A DNA stretch of 57,476 bases. Source: Priestia flexa NBRC 15715 (GTDB taxonomy: Bacteria > Bacillota > Bacilli > Bacillales > Bacillaceae_H). Numbering within the stretch: the stretch's first letter is position 1; each line of letters opens with the position of its first letter. Of the stretch, positions 17,352 to 27,501 are shown one piece after another. The DNA lies in the NCBI RefSeq assembly GCF_001591565.1, contig NZ_BCVD01000005.1, positions 1 through 57,476 of the forward strand. Direction: 5' to 3'. The position numbers and the translations under genes are program-made. The notes beneath the pieces were generated by a model, which saw only the letters and a list, made by a program, of their open reading frames with translations, made no database searches and was not told the origin of the DNA.

Positions 17352-19130
17352 TTAGTAGTGTTTAGGTAGCTTAATAAAAAATGTTGTTCCCTGATTTAAA
17401 ATGCTGTTTACCACAATGACTCCACGATGTGCTTCTACGATATTTTTTGCAATCGCAAGCCCGAGTCCCGTACCTGATTTCCCTCTTGTTCTTGCCTTAT
17501 CTGCTTTATAAAATCGCTCAAAAACAAATGGTAAATCTTCTTCTGGTATTCCTACACCTGTATCTTCAACTGAAAGATGAACTTCCGTTTGGTTACTGTT
17601 AATACCAAGGGTCACTTTTCCACCTTTAGGGGTATGACGAATCGCATTGTCAATCAAGTTGGTCAATACCTGTTCTATCCGATCTGCATCGATGGTTGCC
17701 GGGAGCTGTGTTTGTGAATTGGTTTGGAGTTCCAGCATAACATCCTGCTCTTTGGCAATTCCTTGGAATTTACGAACTACTCGCTCAGCAAGTTCAACCA
17801 TCTCAATTTCAGCTACGTGAAGCTGAACATGTCCTGCTTCCATTCGAGCTAAATCTAATAGTTCGTTAACAAGTCGCCCCATCCTTAAGGATTCATCGTA
17901 AATAACTTGGGTAATTTCTTTTTTCTCTTCTTCCGTGCTAGCAATGTCATCAATAATCGCTTCACTATAACCTTGCAGCATCGAAATAGGTGTGCGTAAC
18001 TCATGTGAAACATTGGCGATAAAATCTTTTCGGAGCTTATCTAATTTACGCTCTTCTGACATATCACGTAAAACCGCAACGGCTCCGCGAATCTTCGTTT
18101 GGTTATAGAGTGGTGACATAAGGATAACCCACGTCTGTCCTTGTATCGTTAGCTCTGCGCTCTGTTCTTTTTCACTTTTAACAACGCTCTCGAACAAACG
18201 AACCACTTTTAAAGGAAGCTCTGGAATGGACTGATTATTCATATTTTGCTCATAGTACCATGCTTGTAAAAACTGATCGGCAGGTGGGTTGGTAATTAAA
18301 ATCGAACCATTTTGACTAAATGTAATAACCCCATCCGCCATACTACTTAATATACTTGAAAGCTGCTCTTTTTCTTGATTTAAAGCATTAAGGTTGAATT
18401 TCAACTGCCTTCCCATCTGATTGAAGGCAATTGCTAGTTCGCCAATTTCATCGTGTGTTAAAATTGGCACTTTCGTCTCAAAATTTCCTTTCGTAACCTC
18501 AAAAGCTGCCTGCTTCATTTTTCGAAGCGGAGCGGTAATTCGAGTTGATAAGAAAAAAGCAAAAATTGTAGTTAGTACGATGGCAATACCCGCAGCCAAG
18601 ATAATGAACTTTGTTGTATAGCGTGCAGGCTCTTCAATTTCAGCTAGTGATTGGTATAAATAAACCCCGCCATTCCCTTGACCATCTACAGATAACGGAA
18701 CGCCTACAATAAACATAAGGGGACTTTCTGAAGTACCTCTATTTTCAGTCATGTACATTTCTTCGTGTACAACTTCACCATGCGTGGTCACTCTTTGAAG
18801 ATTTTCATCTTCAGAAATGAGCGATATGACAGTGTCACGACTCTCTTCTTCCGGGTGAGTGGAGTTCCAATACTTCTTATCTCCCTGTACAATTAAGATA
18901 CTGGCTTGGTCAGCTAATTCGCGTGCAATTGAAAGCCCGAGCTCCTGGTCTTTGGTTTCCTTTACGATAGTAGAAATTTTAGCTGCTGTTTTAGTTAGTC
19001 GTTTTTCTGCGGCATCTACATGATAATTTTCAAAGAACTGCAGCAATAAAACCGTTAAAATAAATAAAACAAACGTAACCAGTAATAGGATAGTGAACCA
19101 GAGTTTACCAACAACACTCCGCCAAAACAT
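17352..19130 (-). CDS. resE: ResE, sensor histidine kinase
   Basis: ResE phosphorylates ResD in response to oxygen limitation and nitric oxide. The 592-residue protein has a first membrane segment at about 8-32, an extracytoplasmic domain, a second segment at about 172-195, a HAMP domain to about 250 and a PAS domain (about 255-355). The HisKA domain has the phospho-accepting H376 (NVSHELRTP), and the HATPase domain has the N box NLIDNAIRHTP and G boxes DTGVGIP and GTGLGLAI. Its ATG shares one base with the resD stop (TGATG), so translation is coupled. Confidence 0.95.
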   Translation of the reverse strand: MFWRSVVGKLWFTILLLVTFVLFILTVLLLQFFENYHVDAAEKRLTKTAAKISTIVKETKDQELGLSIARELADQASILIVQGDKKYWNSTHPEEESRDTVISLISEDENLQRVTTHGEVVHEEMYMTENRGTSESPLMFIVGVPLSVDGQGNGGVYLYQSLAEIEEPARYTTKFIILAAGIAIVLTTIFAFFLSTRITAPLRKMKQAAFEVTKGNFETKVPILTHDEIGELAIAFNQMGRQLKFNLNALNQEKEQLSSILSSMADGVITFSQNGSILITNPPADQFLQAWYYEQNMNNQSIPELPLKVVRLFESVVKSEKEQSAELTIQGQTWVILMSPLYNQTKIRGAVAVLRDMSEERKLDKLRKDFIANVSHELRTPISMLQGYSEAIIDDIASTEEEKKEITQVIYDESLRMGRLVNELLDLARMEAGHVQLHVAEIEMVELAERVVRKFQGIAKEQDVMLELQTNSQTQLPATIDADRIEQVLTNLIDNAIRHTPKGGKVTLGINSNQTEVHLSVEDTGVGIPEEDLPFVFERFYKADKARTRGKSGTGLGLAIAKNIVEAHRGVIVVNSILNQGTTFFIKLPKHY

Positions 19131-19846
19131 CAGCTGTTTCCAACCTCAAATTTATACCCTACACCCCAAACGGTTACAATCATTTTAGCAGCGTCTGGAG
19201 AGACGCGATTTAATTTTTCTCGCAAACGTTTGACATGAGTATCTACCGTCCTTAAATCTCCAAAGAAATCATAGTGCCAAACTTCTCTCAGAAGCTGCTC
19301 ACGGTCGTACACTTTATCCGGTGTTTTTGCTAAGAAGCACAGCAATTCGTACTCTTTTGGCGTTAGGTTGACTTCTTTATCATCAGCAGTCACACGATGT
19401 GCATCATTATCGATTGTTAAATGGTCAAACACAATCATATTTTTAACCGAAGGTGTTGGCTCCATAACAGGTGTAGACGAAGATCGTCGTAACAAGGCCT
19501 TGACGCGCAGTACAACTTCTCTAGGACTGAAGGGCTTAACAATATAGTCATCCGTTCCAACTTCAAAACCTTGAACACGGTTTACTTCTTCACCCTTCGC
19601 TGTTAGCATAATAATCGGTGTTGTTTTTTTCTCACGAATTTGTTTACACACTTCAATTCCATCAATTCCAGGCATCATTAAATCTAAAATAATAAGATCA
19701 TAATTTATATGTAACGCTTTCTCAATAGCCTCATGGCCATCAGCAGCTTCTTCAATCGTATATCCTTCTTTTTCTAAATACATCTTTAACAAACGACGAA
19801 TACGATCTTCATCGTCCACAAGTAATAATCTTTGTTCAGTTTGCAT
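19130..19846 (-). CDS. resD: ResD, response regulator
   Basis: ResD is an OmpR-family regulator that activates anaerobic respiration and cytochrome genes, including resA and ctaA in B. subtilis. The 238-residue protein has a receiver domain with the acidic pair VDDED, phospho-acceptor D55 (LIILDLMMPG) and the conserved Lys in VKPFSPRE. A winged-helix DNA-binding domain follows (about 140-235, with LTPKEYELL). The gene lies upstream of resE, and both follow the resABC genes after a terminator and a 220-base gap. Confidence 0.96.
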   Translation of the reverse strand: MQTEQRLLLVDDEDRIRRLLKMYLEKEGYTIEEAADGHEAIEKALHINYDLIILDLMMPGIDGIEVCKQIREKKTTPIIMLTAKGEEVNRVQGFEVGTDDYIVKPFSPREVVLRVKALLRRSSSTPVMEPTPSVKNMIVFDHLTIDNDAHRVTADDKEVNLTPKEYELLCFLAKTPDKVYDREQLLREVWHYDFFGDLRTVDTHVKRLREKLNRVSPDAAKMIVTVWGVGYKFEVGNS

Positions 19847-20029
19847 ATTCTCAACCTCCTATGTTTAGTTTACAAAAAAAACGGGTGAACCGCTACCAAT
19901 GTCTAATCAACATTGTGACAATCTATGTAACAAATGAACGGGACTTAAAAGGTGTCTCTATTATTTATACTTTTTTATATCATTTTTCATTTATGTCTAA
20001 TTTCCACATCTGATTGGATTCATTATGAC

Positions 20030-20068
20030 AAAAAAAACTCGCTGTCGCAATGACAGCGAGTTTTTTCT
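20030..20068 (-). terminator. terminator after resABC
   Basis: A hairpin AAACTCGCTGTC-N4-GACAGCGAGTTT with a T run on the minus strand separates resABC from resDE. Some readthrough is possible, as resABCDE is an operon in B. subtilis. Confidence 0.85.
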
Positions 20069-21246
20069 TACGCATATGAGTGTAGGCCTGCAATGACCAA
20101 GTTAACCGCAACGAGATTAAACATAATAATAGCAAAGCCACCAACTGCTAGCCATGCTGAACGTTCACCTTGCCAGCCTTTGGCTAAGCGCAGATGTAAA
20201 AAGGCTGCGTAAAATAGCCACGTAATTAAAGCCCACACTTCTTTTGGGTCCCACCCCCAGAAGCGTGTCCACGCAATTTGCGCCCATATCATGGCGAAAA
20301 TTAAAGCACCTAAAGTAAAAACAGGAAACCCAATAGCAACTGAGCGATAGCCTACTTCATCTAATAGTTCACTGTTTACTTGCTTGACTAACGGCTTTAA
20401 AGCAGCGCCGATTCGTTTGCGAAGAACAAGACGAAGTAACCAATATAGGACAAAACCACTCATGAGTGACCATAAAACCGTATTTAACTTTTGTGCATTA
20501 ATAATTGCAGGTACTGAAACCGCTGGCTCTAAACGATCAGTCGTTACTAACTCTCCGTCATGTGGACCAACTAGAGCCGGGAGATGATACACCATTTCAG
20601 CCTGCTTTTCATTTTTATCGACCCATGTAAACGTAGCATCATAGTTTGATAAACTAAAAGCTGTTGTCATGATAATAAATCCAACCGTGCTCAGTAAAGA
20701 ATATAAGATAAACTCTAGCCAAAATGTTTTTTTGGTTGCTTTCGTTTGATCAATACATTTAATAAGATAAATCAGTCCCGCTACAAAGCTGATAGCTAAA
20801 ATTGCTTCGCCGGCAGCAGCCGTTGTAACGTGAATATGTAACCAGTTTGTTTGAAGCGCTGGTATTAAAGGTGAAATTTCCGTTGGAAACATACTTGCAT
20901 ACGCAATGATTAACAGCGCAATAGGAAGAGCAAATACGCCTAGAATACTTAATTTATAGATAAAGTAAATAATAATAAATGCCCCGACAATCATCATGCC
21001 AAAGAAGGTTGTAAATTCAAATAGATTACTAACCGGCGCATGGCCTGAAGCAATCCATCTCGTAATAAAATATCCAACTTGTGCAATGAATCCAACAATC
21101 GTTACGCTAATTCCAAATATCGGCCACTTGTTTGCCTTATGCTTTGAATTCTTTTCTCTAATGGCTCCACCAAAGAAAAAAGTAGCGACTAAATAAGCAA
21201 TGAAAGCTACATAAAGCAAGTTACTACTAACGCTAGCAAAATCCAT
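20068..21246 (-). CDS. resC: ResC/CcsA, cytochrome c heme-attachment protein
   Basis: ResC is a polytopic membrane protein of the system II cytochrome c maturation pathway. With ResB it exports heme and attaches it to apocytochrome c. The 392-residue protein has about eight membrane segments and the tryptophan-rich WWD-type signature [18 protein letters not shown], which handles heme, flanked by conserved His residues. It follows resB by 11 bases. Confidence 0.95.
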   Translation of the reverse strand: MDFASVSSNLLYVAFIAYLVATFFFGGAIREKNSKHKANKWPIFGISVTIVGFIAQVGYFITRWIASGHAPVSNLFEFTTFFGMMIVGAFIIIYFIYKLSILGVFALPIALLIIAYASMFPTEISPLIPALQTNWLHIHVTTAAAGEAILAISFVAGLIYLIKCIDQTKATKKTFWLEFILYSLLSTVGFIIMTTAFSLSNYDATFTWVDKNEKQAEMVYHLPALVGPHDGELVTTDRLEPAVSVPAIINAQKLNTVLWSLMSGFVLYWLLRLVLRKRIGAALKPLVKQVNSELLDEVGYRSVAIGFPVFTLGALIFAMIWAQIAWTRFWGWDPKEVWALITWLFYAAFLHLRLAKGWQGERSAWLAVGGFAIIMFNLVAVNLVIAGLHSYA

Positions 21247-21257
21247 TCTGTCTCCTC

Positions 21258-22880
21258 CTATCTCTTGTCTTTATCTACTTGATCATGCAACGGCATAATC
21301 TTAGTTTGTTGAACTGCTTGATTTAACTCATTTTTCAAACCATACCAGTTTTTATTTGTGTGAGCGGCTAACCACAGCTCATCTCCAATTCTTTGAATCC
21401 ACAAACGTCGATGATTCCAATACATTCCTTGAATGACACCGATCATAAAGATCGCACCTCCTAGGCCTAAAATCCAAAGCGTATAATCCTTTCTGACTGT
21501 TAACCCTGTTACATTTTTTGTATCTACGCCTGCAAAGGACATCTTATAATCATTTTCACCAAGTGGCTCTAGGTTCTGTTGAATAGCGACAAGTGCTATC
21601 TCACCTTTTGGATGCTCAGGTGAAAACATTTTAAACACAAAGGCTGGGTTGTTCGGTACCCGTGTTTTGGTATCTGGGTTTCCATCATCATTCAAATAAA
21701 AGTCTGGGAAATAGCTAATTAAATCTACTTTATAGCCATCCTTGAGCGTATATGTTTCCTCGGGATTATATAAATCAACTGTTAATTGGCCAATATTTTC
21801 TTCCGTTTCTTTGTTTGTTAAATGAAACGACATGGCGTTGAATTCATTAAGCTTATAATCCACCTGGTAAATGGCATAGCCTTCATGCTTTAAAGGTTCA
21901 TTTACGCGAATGCTCTTATCCTTTAATTCTTTTAATTCTGGCGTTTGCCCAGGAATACTGTCCCCTTCACGCTCGTATAGAGTCACATCGGCTTGATAGT
22001 TCTTTACAATGGCTTGATTGCCCACGCGGTCAATTGCTTGTTGAAAAACTTCTTTTTCCGTCTCTTTATCATACATTTCGACTTTAAACGCATTGTTTTT
22101 CAAATAGTATTCCCCATCAGTACCGGGCACTACCTTTGTTTCACCTTCTCGTACCCACAGTACTTCATCAACGTACATGCCAGGTACAAACCGAAGCATA
22201 GCACCGATTAAGAAAATAATAAGACCAAAGTGATTGACGTAAGGTCCCCATCTCGAAAACCTTCCTTTTTCAGCCAATATGTTTCCGCTTTCTTCTCGAA
22301 TTGTATAACGATGCTTTTTCAACTGCTCTTTCATAGCTTCATAGTCTTCATCTGCCCATGACTTCGTGACGCTAAATAAACGCTGCTTTTTCAAGAAATT
22401 GGCGTGTTTTTTTACTCTTTGATACTTTAGTGATTTATAAAGTGGAACAACTCGGTCTAAGCTGGCGATGACCAATGATATACCGAGCGATGCAATTAAA
22501 AGCATGTACCACCATGAACCATATAAATTGTGAAATCCTAGTTCATAGTAGAGTTTTCCCGTCCATCCGTATTCTTGTTCATAGTATTGAACTGCTGTTG
22601 TTCCTGGTGGTATGTACATTTCTTGTGGATAAATCGTTCCTAGAGCTGATGCTGCAAGTGTAAGGATAATAATCCAAACACCTACCTTTACTGAGGAGAA
22701 AAAGTTCCATATCTTATCAATGATTGTTTTATTGTATGTTTGTGAGCGCCTTGCACTACCCTCATATCGCATATCAACCAGTTGCTTTGAGGACTCTTCA
22801 TTCAGCGGCTTCCCACACGCTTCACATAATACGGTTCCTTCTTTGTTTTGATGACCGCATTCACATCGTATTTGTTTCAT
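21258..22880 (-). CDS. resB: ResB/Ccs1, cytochrome c biogenesis protein
   Basis: ResB is the Ccs1 partner of ResC in system II heme ligation. The 540-residue protein has about four membrane segments (near residues 57-75, 122-140, 210-228 and 475-495) and a large extracytoplasmic domain between the third and fourth. An N-terminal zinc-ribbon (CxC...CxxC within residues 5-24, in CECGH and CEACG) precedes the first segment. It lies 12 bases after resA in the same operon. Confidence 0.94.
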   Translation of the reverse strand: MKQIRCECGHQNKEGTVLCEACGKPLNEESSKQLVDMRYEGSARRSQTYNKTIIDKIWNFFSSVKVGVWIIILTLAASALGTIYPQEMYIPPGTTAVQYYEQEYGWTGKLYYELGFHNLYGSWWYMLLIASLGISLVIASLDRVVPLYKSLKYQRVKKHANFLKKQRLFSVTKSWADEDYEAMKEQLKKHRYTIREESGNILAEKGRFSRWGPYVNHFGLIIFLIGAMLRFVPGMYVDEVLWVREGETKVVPGTDGEYYLKNNAFKVEMYDKETEKEVFQQAIDRVGNQAIVKNYQADVTLYEREGDSIPGQTPELKELKDKSIRVNEPLKHEGYAIYQVDYKLNEFNAMSFHLTNKETEENIGQLTVDLYNPEETYTLKDGYKVDLISYFPDFYLNDDGNPDTKTRVPNNPAFVFKMFSPEHPKGEIALVAIQQNLEPLGENDYKMSFAGVDTKNVTGLTVRKDYTLWILGLGGAIFMIGVIQGMYWNHRRLWIQRIGDELWLAAHTNKNWYGLKNELNQAVQQTKIMPLHDQVDKDKR

Positions 22881-22892
22881 AGCAAAAACTCC

Positions 22893-23414
22893 CTACGGCT
22901 TAATTAATTCCATGTACTCTTGAATTCGTTGTTCATCTAACCCTCCAATAAACACATCGACAATCTTTCCATTCTTATCAATTAAAAACGTAGTTGGTAA
23001 CGGGTCTACACCGTATGCATGGAGAACTTGTGAATCCCTGTCCATTAAAATCGGAAAGGATAATCCATAGCGGTTTGCAAACTGCTTAACAGCAACATCT
23101 GTTTCATCAACATTTGCAGCCAAAATTTCAACACCTTGGTCTTTATACTTCGCGTATTGTGCTTCCATTACAGGCATTTCTTTTTCACAAGGTTTACACC
23201 ACGTGCCCCAAAAATTTAAAAAGACGCCTTTTCCTTTGTAATCCGACAGCTTATGTTCATTCCCCTCTAAATCTTGGAGAACAAAGTTAGGAGCCTGGTC
23301 ACCTACTGAAAATGCTTGCTTGTCAGCTATAAACTGCGTATATAGAGTATAGCCCACAGCAACTAATAAAATAGTTAGAATCGTAGTACGAATAAATAAG
23401 CGACGTTTTTTCAT
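22893..23414 (-). CDS. resA: ResA, thiol-disulfide oxidoreductase
   Basis: ResA reduces the heme-binding CxxC cysteines of apocytochrome c outside the membrane. The 173-residue protein has one N-terminal membrane anchor (about 8-25) and a thioredoxin-like domain with the active site WCKPCE and the cis-Pro loop LPTTFL. It is the first gene of resABC. The gap upstream of it (to 23587) holds its promoter region, where I do not mark a clear element. Confidence 0.95.
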   Translation of the reverse strand: MKKRRLFIRTTILTILLVAVGYTLYTQFIADKQAFSVGDQAPNFVLQDLEGNEHKLSDYKGKGVFLNFWGTWCKPCEKEMPVMEAQYAKYKDQGVEILAANVDETDVAVKQFANRYGLSFPILMDRDSQVLHAYGVDPLPTTFLIDKNGKIVDVFIGGLDEQRIQEYMELIKP

Positions 23415-23586
23415 CCCAATCGAACTCCTCTAAATCGTTTTCATTATGCGTTTTCTTACAATTATAGCATTTTTTCGCATTAGTAAAGGTAAAAATATTA
23501 TGAAGGTTATGTGACACAGCAACGCTTTCAACAAAGAATGGACAACTCATTTATTTATAATTTATGCGCTTACATCTTTATTCATA

Positions 23587-23638
23587 AAAAAGCACGTTTA
23601 GCTGATCGAATGATCTACCAGCTAAACGTGCCTTGTTA
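23587..23638 (-). terminator. terminator after rluB
   Basis: A hairpin with arms GGCACGTTTAGCTG and CAGCTAAACGTGC is followed by T6 on the minus strand. Confidence 0.85.
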
Positions 23639-23641
23639 TAC

Positions 23642-24367
23642 TTACTTACCTGTTTGTGCTTTCGTATACAGCTGCTTTACTTCATGAGCCGTTAATTCTC
23701 TTGCTTCTCCTGCGTTTAAGCCTCTTAAATCTAAATTTGCATAGCGTTCGCGCTTTAATTTTAAGACAGGATGACCAATCGCTTCAAACATGCGACGCAC
23801 TTGGCGGTTTTTACCTTCATGAATCGATAGCTCTACGATGGCTGTTTGCTTTCCTTTATCAATAGACAGAACTTTTGCACGCGCAGGCGATGTTTTTCCG
23901 TCTTCAAGCATAATACCTCTCTGTAGCTGTCTGATTTTTTCACGCGGTGGAATACCTTTAATTTTTGCCACGTACACCTTATCAATTTCGTACTTTGGAT
24001 GCGTCAGCAGGTTGGCAAATTCACCATCATTTGTTAAAAGAATTAGCCCCGACGTATCATAATCTAAGCGCCCAATTGGATAGATACGTTCTTCAACGTG
24101 AGGGAAAAAGTCCACAACCGTTTTTCGATCTTTATCATCCTTCGCTGCTGAAATAACGCCTCTTGGCTTATATAACATAAAATAGACGGGTTCTTCGCGT
24201 TCTAATGGTACACCGTCCACTTCAATTTTATCGTTAGGTCCTACCTTTGTTCCTAGCTCTTTTATTGCTTTTCCGTTCACCGTTACTCGTCCTTGCGTAA
24301 TAAGCTCTTCAGCTTTACGCCTTGAAGCAACACCCGCATGAGCAATTACTTTTTGTAATCGTTCCAT
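23642..24367 (-). CDS. rluB: RluB, 23S rRNA pseudouridine synthase
   Basis: This RsuA-family enzyme makes a pseudouridine (U2605 in E. coli numbering) in 23S rRNA. The 241-residue protein starts with an S4 RNA-binding domain (RLQKVIAHAGVASRRKAEELI). The catalytic motif GRLDYDTSGLILLTNDGE follows, with its Asp. The motif GKNRQVRRMFEAIGHPV near the C terminus is also diagnostic. It is transcribed with no clear partner, between the spmB terminator and resA. Confidence 0.95.
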   Translation of the reverse strand: MERLQKVIAHAGVASRRKAEELITQGRVTVNGKAIKELGTKVGPNDKIEVDGVPLEREEPVYFMLYKPRGVISAAKDDKDRKTVVDFFPHVEERIYPIGRLDYDTSGLILLTNDGEFANLLTHPKYEIDKVYVAKIKGIPPREKIRQLQRGIMLEDGKTSPARAKVLSIDKGKQTAIVELSIHEGKNRQVRRMFEAIGHPVLKLKRERYANLDLRGLNAGEARELTAHEVKQLYTKAQTGK

Positions 24368-24453
24368 TTATATCTCACCTCTTGTAACATCTTACTTGTT
24401 TACTCTCTAATATACAAGCCTGTACAGCAAATAGCTATTAATTTTCTCATGCA

Positions 24454-24486
24454 AAAAAGAAAGCATGTCAAGCCTGCTTTCTTTTA
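24454..24486 (-). terminator. terminator after spmB
   Basis: A hairpin AAAAGAAAGCAGG with a 5-6 base loop is followed by T6 on the minus strand. Confidence 0.82.
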
Positions 24487-24492
24487 CCTTTA

Positions 24493-25026
24493 TTATGACC
24501 CAAAAACAAGAATAACAATTACCACTGATGCGACAATGCCTACTAAATCCGCTAACAAGCCAACCTTTAGAGCATCGCCCATTTTTTTTATGCCTACCGC
24601 TCCAAAATAAACGGTTAAAATATAAAATGTAGTATCAGTACTTCCCTGCATAGTAGAAGCTAATCGTCCAATAAAGGAATCCGGCCCATACGTTGCAATT
24701 AAATCGGTTGTAATACCCAAAGCGGCAGTTCCTGAAATTGGCTTGATTAAAGCAAGTGGTACTATATCAGCTGGCACGCCAACTGCATCTAAAAATGGCT
24801 TCATAAAGTTTAAAAAGAAATCTAAAGCTCCAGATGCTCGAAAGATTGAAATACTTACGAGCATCCCAACGAGATAAGGAATAATAGAAAACGCAATCTG
24901 TAGTCCATCCTTCCCGCCTTCTACAAATCGTTCATAAGTTGGGATTTTTTTATATGTTCCATATAAAAGGATACAACCTACAATAAGAGGGATAAACATA
25001 ATAGAAATTTGATTCAATAAGGTCAT
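24493..25026 (-). CDS. spmB: SpmB, spore maturation protein
   Basis: SpmB is a 177-residue membrane protein of the nucleoside-transporter gate fold. With SpmA it is needed for full dehydration of the spore core. It has about five hydrophobic segments and the conserved stretch IKPISGTAALG. Its start overlaps the spmA stop by 4 bases, so the two are translationally coupled. What SpmAB transports, if anything, is not known. Confidence 0.94.
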   Translation of the reverse strand: MTLLNQISIMFIPLIVGCILLYGTYKKIPTYERFVEGGKDGLQIAFSIIPYLVGMLVSISIFRASGALDFFLNFMKPFLDAVGVPADIVPLALIKPISGTAALGITTDLIATYGPDSFIGRLASTMQGSTDTTFYILTVYFGAVGIKKMGDALKVGLLADLVGIVASVVIVILVFGS

Positions 25027-25622
25027 CTACGCTCCCCTCCTTTTCTCATACGGCGATGGTAGAAATAACGATCAATGATAATGGCTCCCATTGTAGCAAC
25101 AACCGTTGCAAGAAGTGTCGTTCCTACAATCTCTGTGGGATTGGCGGAATTATACGTGATACGAATGGCAATAACAGTTGTTGGGATTAATGTTAGACTG
25201 GTTGTATTGAGCGCTAGCAAAGTAATCATTGACCTACTCGCTTCATCCTTATTACCATTTAGCTGTTTTAACTGTTCCATTGCTTTAATCCCAAGCGGTG
25301 TCGCTGCATTACCAAGCCCAAACATATTAGCCATCATATTAGATAGTATATATCCTAAAGCAGGATGATCTTTTGGAATGTCAGGAAACAACCTCCCAAT
25401 AATAGGACGAAACAACTTGGCTAATTTCTCCAATAATCCAGCGTGTTGCGCAATGTTCATAATGCCTAGCCAAAATACCAATACACTTATTAAACCGATA
25501 CTGATGGTAACCGCTTCTCCTGCCCCTTGAAAGATTGCTTTATTAACCGCATCCATCTTTCCATTAATGATCGCAAACACAATTCCAATAACCGTTAGCA
25601 ACATCCAAATGACATTAACCAT
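25023..25622 (-). CDS. spmA: SpmA, spore maturation protein
   Basis: SpmA is a 199-residue polytopic membrane protein. With SpmB and the peptidase DacB it sets spore core dehydration and heat resistance. It contains the family segment MANMFGLGNAATPLGIKAM. The gene lies one base after the dacB stop and overlaps spmB, giving dacB-spmA-spmB in the order known from B. subtilis, where sigma-E drives it in the mother cell. Confidence 0.94.
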   Translation of the reverse strand: MVNVIWMLLTVIGIVFAIINGKMDAVNKAIFQGAGEAVTISIGLISVLVFWLGIMNIAQHAGLLEKLAKLFRPIIGRLFPDIPKDHPALGYILSNMMANMFGLGNAATPLGIKAMEQLKQLNGNKDEASRSMITLLALNTTSLTLIPTTVIAIRITYNSANPTEIVGTTLLATVVATMGAIIIDRYFYHRRMRKGGERR

Positions 25623-25623
25623 C

Positions 25624-26760
25624 TTATCGTGCTCCCGGATAAATGAAAAATAAGTTCTTTACCTTAGTGAAAAATCCCTCTTCTTTCTTTTGCTCATTAT
25701 GAAAGTAAATCGGTATATTCCCTATTGACTCACCATCTTGTGTCACCTGTAACTCTCCTACAACGCTTGGAACAGGCTTTCCTTCTTTCCACTCTTTTTG
25801 GGGTTTAATTAAAATCGTTTTCAACTTAATGGTTTCTTGCTCATCTTTTGTTAATGGATATATAACATCTCTTTTAATTTCAAGCTTCTTTTTATAAAAT
25901 GAATCTTCGATGCCTTTCAGCTCTCCTTTTGGAGCCAAGCTTGTCATTTTATAATTATCAAAAGCCTCTTCGTACATAGAAATGTGATCATTCCAATCGC
26001 TAGGTGCGTTAATTGTAACAGCAATTAAATCCATTCCATTTTTTGTGGCCGTCGTTACCAGCGTTCGCTTTGCTAACTTTGTATATCCCGTTTTACCACC
26101 TGTGCAATATGCATATAAGCTTGTCAGTAATTTATTTTTATTTTTCCACACGCGGTCCCACTTTTCTTCTGGATGAGCGGTTCTGTAAACTTTTGTTCCT
26201 GAAATTTCTCGAAACGTTTTATTATTCATTGCGTAGCGCATCAAGATCGCCATGTCATAGGCTGTTGAACGATGATTTTCATGATCATCTAGTCCATGAG
26301 GATTTTGAAATGTGGTATTAGTCATTCCAATTTCATTTGCTTTTTGATTCATTAAATAAACAAATCCCTCTTCGCTGCCCCCTACCATTTCAGCAATCGC
26401 TACAGCTGCATCGTTTCCAGATCTCATCATAAGTCCATATACCAAGTCTTTGAGCTTAATTTTTTCACCCTCAATTAAGTAAATGGATGACCCTTCTACT
26501 CCCACTGCTCGAGAGCTAACCGTTGTTGTTTGATCAATTTTGCCAGATTCAATCGCTAAAATAGCGGTCATAATTTTCGTAATGCTCGCTATGCGGCTAA
26601 TCGCATCAGCATTTTTCTCATATAAAACTCTTCCAGACTTTTGTTCAATTAAAATTGCACTATGGGCGCTTACACCTGCTGCATATGTAGTAGGAGGTAA
26701 ACTGCTTAGACCTAAAAATAAAATTATGAAACATATAATGCTTTGCTTTATTTTCCGCAT
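25624..26760 (-). CDS. dacB: DacB, sporulation D-alanyl-D-alanine carboxypeptidase
   Basis: This penicillin-binding protein 5* trims cortex peptidoglycan cross-links in the mother cell. The 378-residue protein has a signal peptide (about 1-28). The PBP motifs follow: SITK (S-x-x-K, with the nucleophilic Ser), SGN in MRSGNDAAV, and KTG in GGKTGYTKLA. A C-terminal beta domain and a terminal hydrophobic helix (about 360-375) anchor it to the membrane. The operon position before spmAB separates it from dacF, the other paralogue here. Confidence 0.94.
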   Translation of the reverse strand: MRKIKQSIICFIILFLGLSSLPPTTYAAGVSAHSAILIEQKSGRVLYEKNADAISRIASITKIMTAILAIESGKIDQTTTVSSRAVGVEGSSIYLIEGEKIKLKDLVYGLMMRSGNDAAVAIAEMVGGSEEGFVYLMNQKANEIGMTNTTFQNPHGLDDHENHRSTAYDMAILMRYAMNNKTFREISGTKVYRTAHPEEKWDRVWKNKNKLLTSLYAYCTGGKTGYTKLAKRTLVTTATKNGMDLIAVTINAPSDWNDHISMYEEAFDNYKMTSLAPKGELKGIEDSFYKKKLEIKRDVIYPLTKDEQETIKLKTILIKPQKEWKEGKPVPSVVGELQVTQDGESIGNIPIYFHNEQKKEEGFFTKVKNLFFIYPGAR

Positions 26761-26884
26761 GTCATCCCCGTCCCTTTATCTGTTTGTACAAGTTTATGCA
26801 CTTGTTTTCATGTTATGAATTATTTACGTAAAGGCATCTTTCAACTTTTATCTTATTTGTAATTTTTTTCTTTTTTTTATTCAT

Positions 26885-26918
26885 AAAAAGAACACGATGT
26901 ATGCTCATCGTGTTCTTT
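26885..26918 (-). terminator. terminator after scpAB
   Basis: A hairpin AAAGAACACGATG-N4-CATCGTGTTCTTT followed by T5 on the minus strand. Confidence 0.88.
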
Positions 26919-26928
26919 ACCAAGTGAG

Positions 26929-27501
26929 TTATTCTGTTTCTTGAAACGTCCGAAAAAACAAATCTGCTTCCTGTTCAGCGCCTGCTTCATCTTCTGGAAG
27001 CGGTGGCAGTTCGCTCAAGTCTTTTAAGCCGAAATAAGCTAAGAATTCTTTTGTTGTTCCATATAGAATCGCTCGGCCTGCTCCTTCTGCGCGTCCTGCT
27101 TCTTTTAAAAGCGCTTTGCCAATCAGCGTTTGAAGCGGCCTTTCAGTTTTCACACCGCGAATTTCTTCAATTTCAGCTCGCGTAATCGGTTGACGATATG
27201 CTACAATTGCTAGCGTTTCAAGCGCAGCTTGAGATAGCGATTGTGCAGATGGTGCTTCAATTAATTTTTCCACATACGAAGCATATTCCTGCTTCGTTGC
27301 GAATTGAAACTGTCCAGCAATCTCTACTAGCTGAAGACCACGCTTCTCGTCTTCATACTCTTTCATCAGTTTATTTAACTCTATGCTCACTTCGTCTTTT
27401 GACACATCAAGAAGTTCTTGCAGCTGTTTAATCGATAGCCCCTCATCTCCCACAACGAATAGTAAACTCTCGATAGCCGCAGAAACATGTTGTTTACTCA
27501 T
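26929..27501 (-). CDS. scpB: ScpB, condensin subunit
   Basis: ScpB is the winged-helix partner of ScpA and SMC in chromosome condensation and segregation. The 190-residue protein has two winged-helix domains; the segment ALETLAIVAYRQPITRAEIEEIRG is the family signature. It overlaps the scpA stop by 4 bases, and equal expression is expected because the complex contains two ScpB per ScpA. Confidence 0.95.
   Translation of the reverse strand: MSKQHVSAAIESLLFVVGDEGLSIKQLQELLDVSKDEVSIELNKLMKEYEDEKRGLQLVEIAGQFQFATKQEYASYVEKLIEAPSAQSLSQAALETLAIVAYRQPITRAEIEEIRGVKTERPLQTLIGKALLKEAGRAEGAGRAILYGTTKEFLAYFGLKDLSELPPLPEDEAGAEQEADLFFRTFQETE

Noticed and set aside
26761-26884. possible sigma-E promoter before dacB
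   Set aside because: TCATA and CATAAACT are present but the spacing is about one base short, so I did not list it as a feature.
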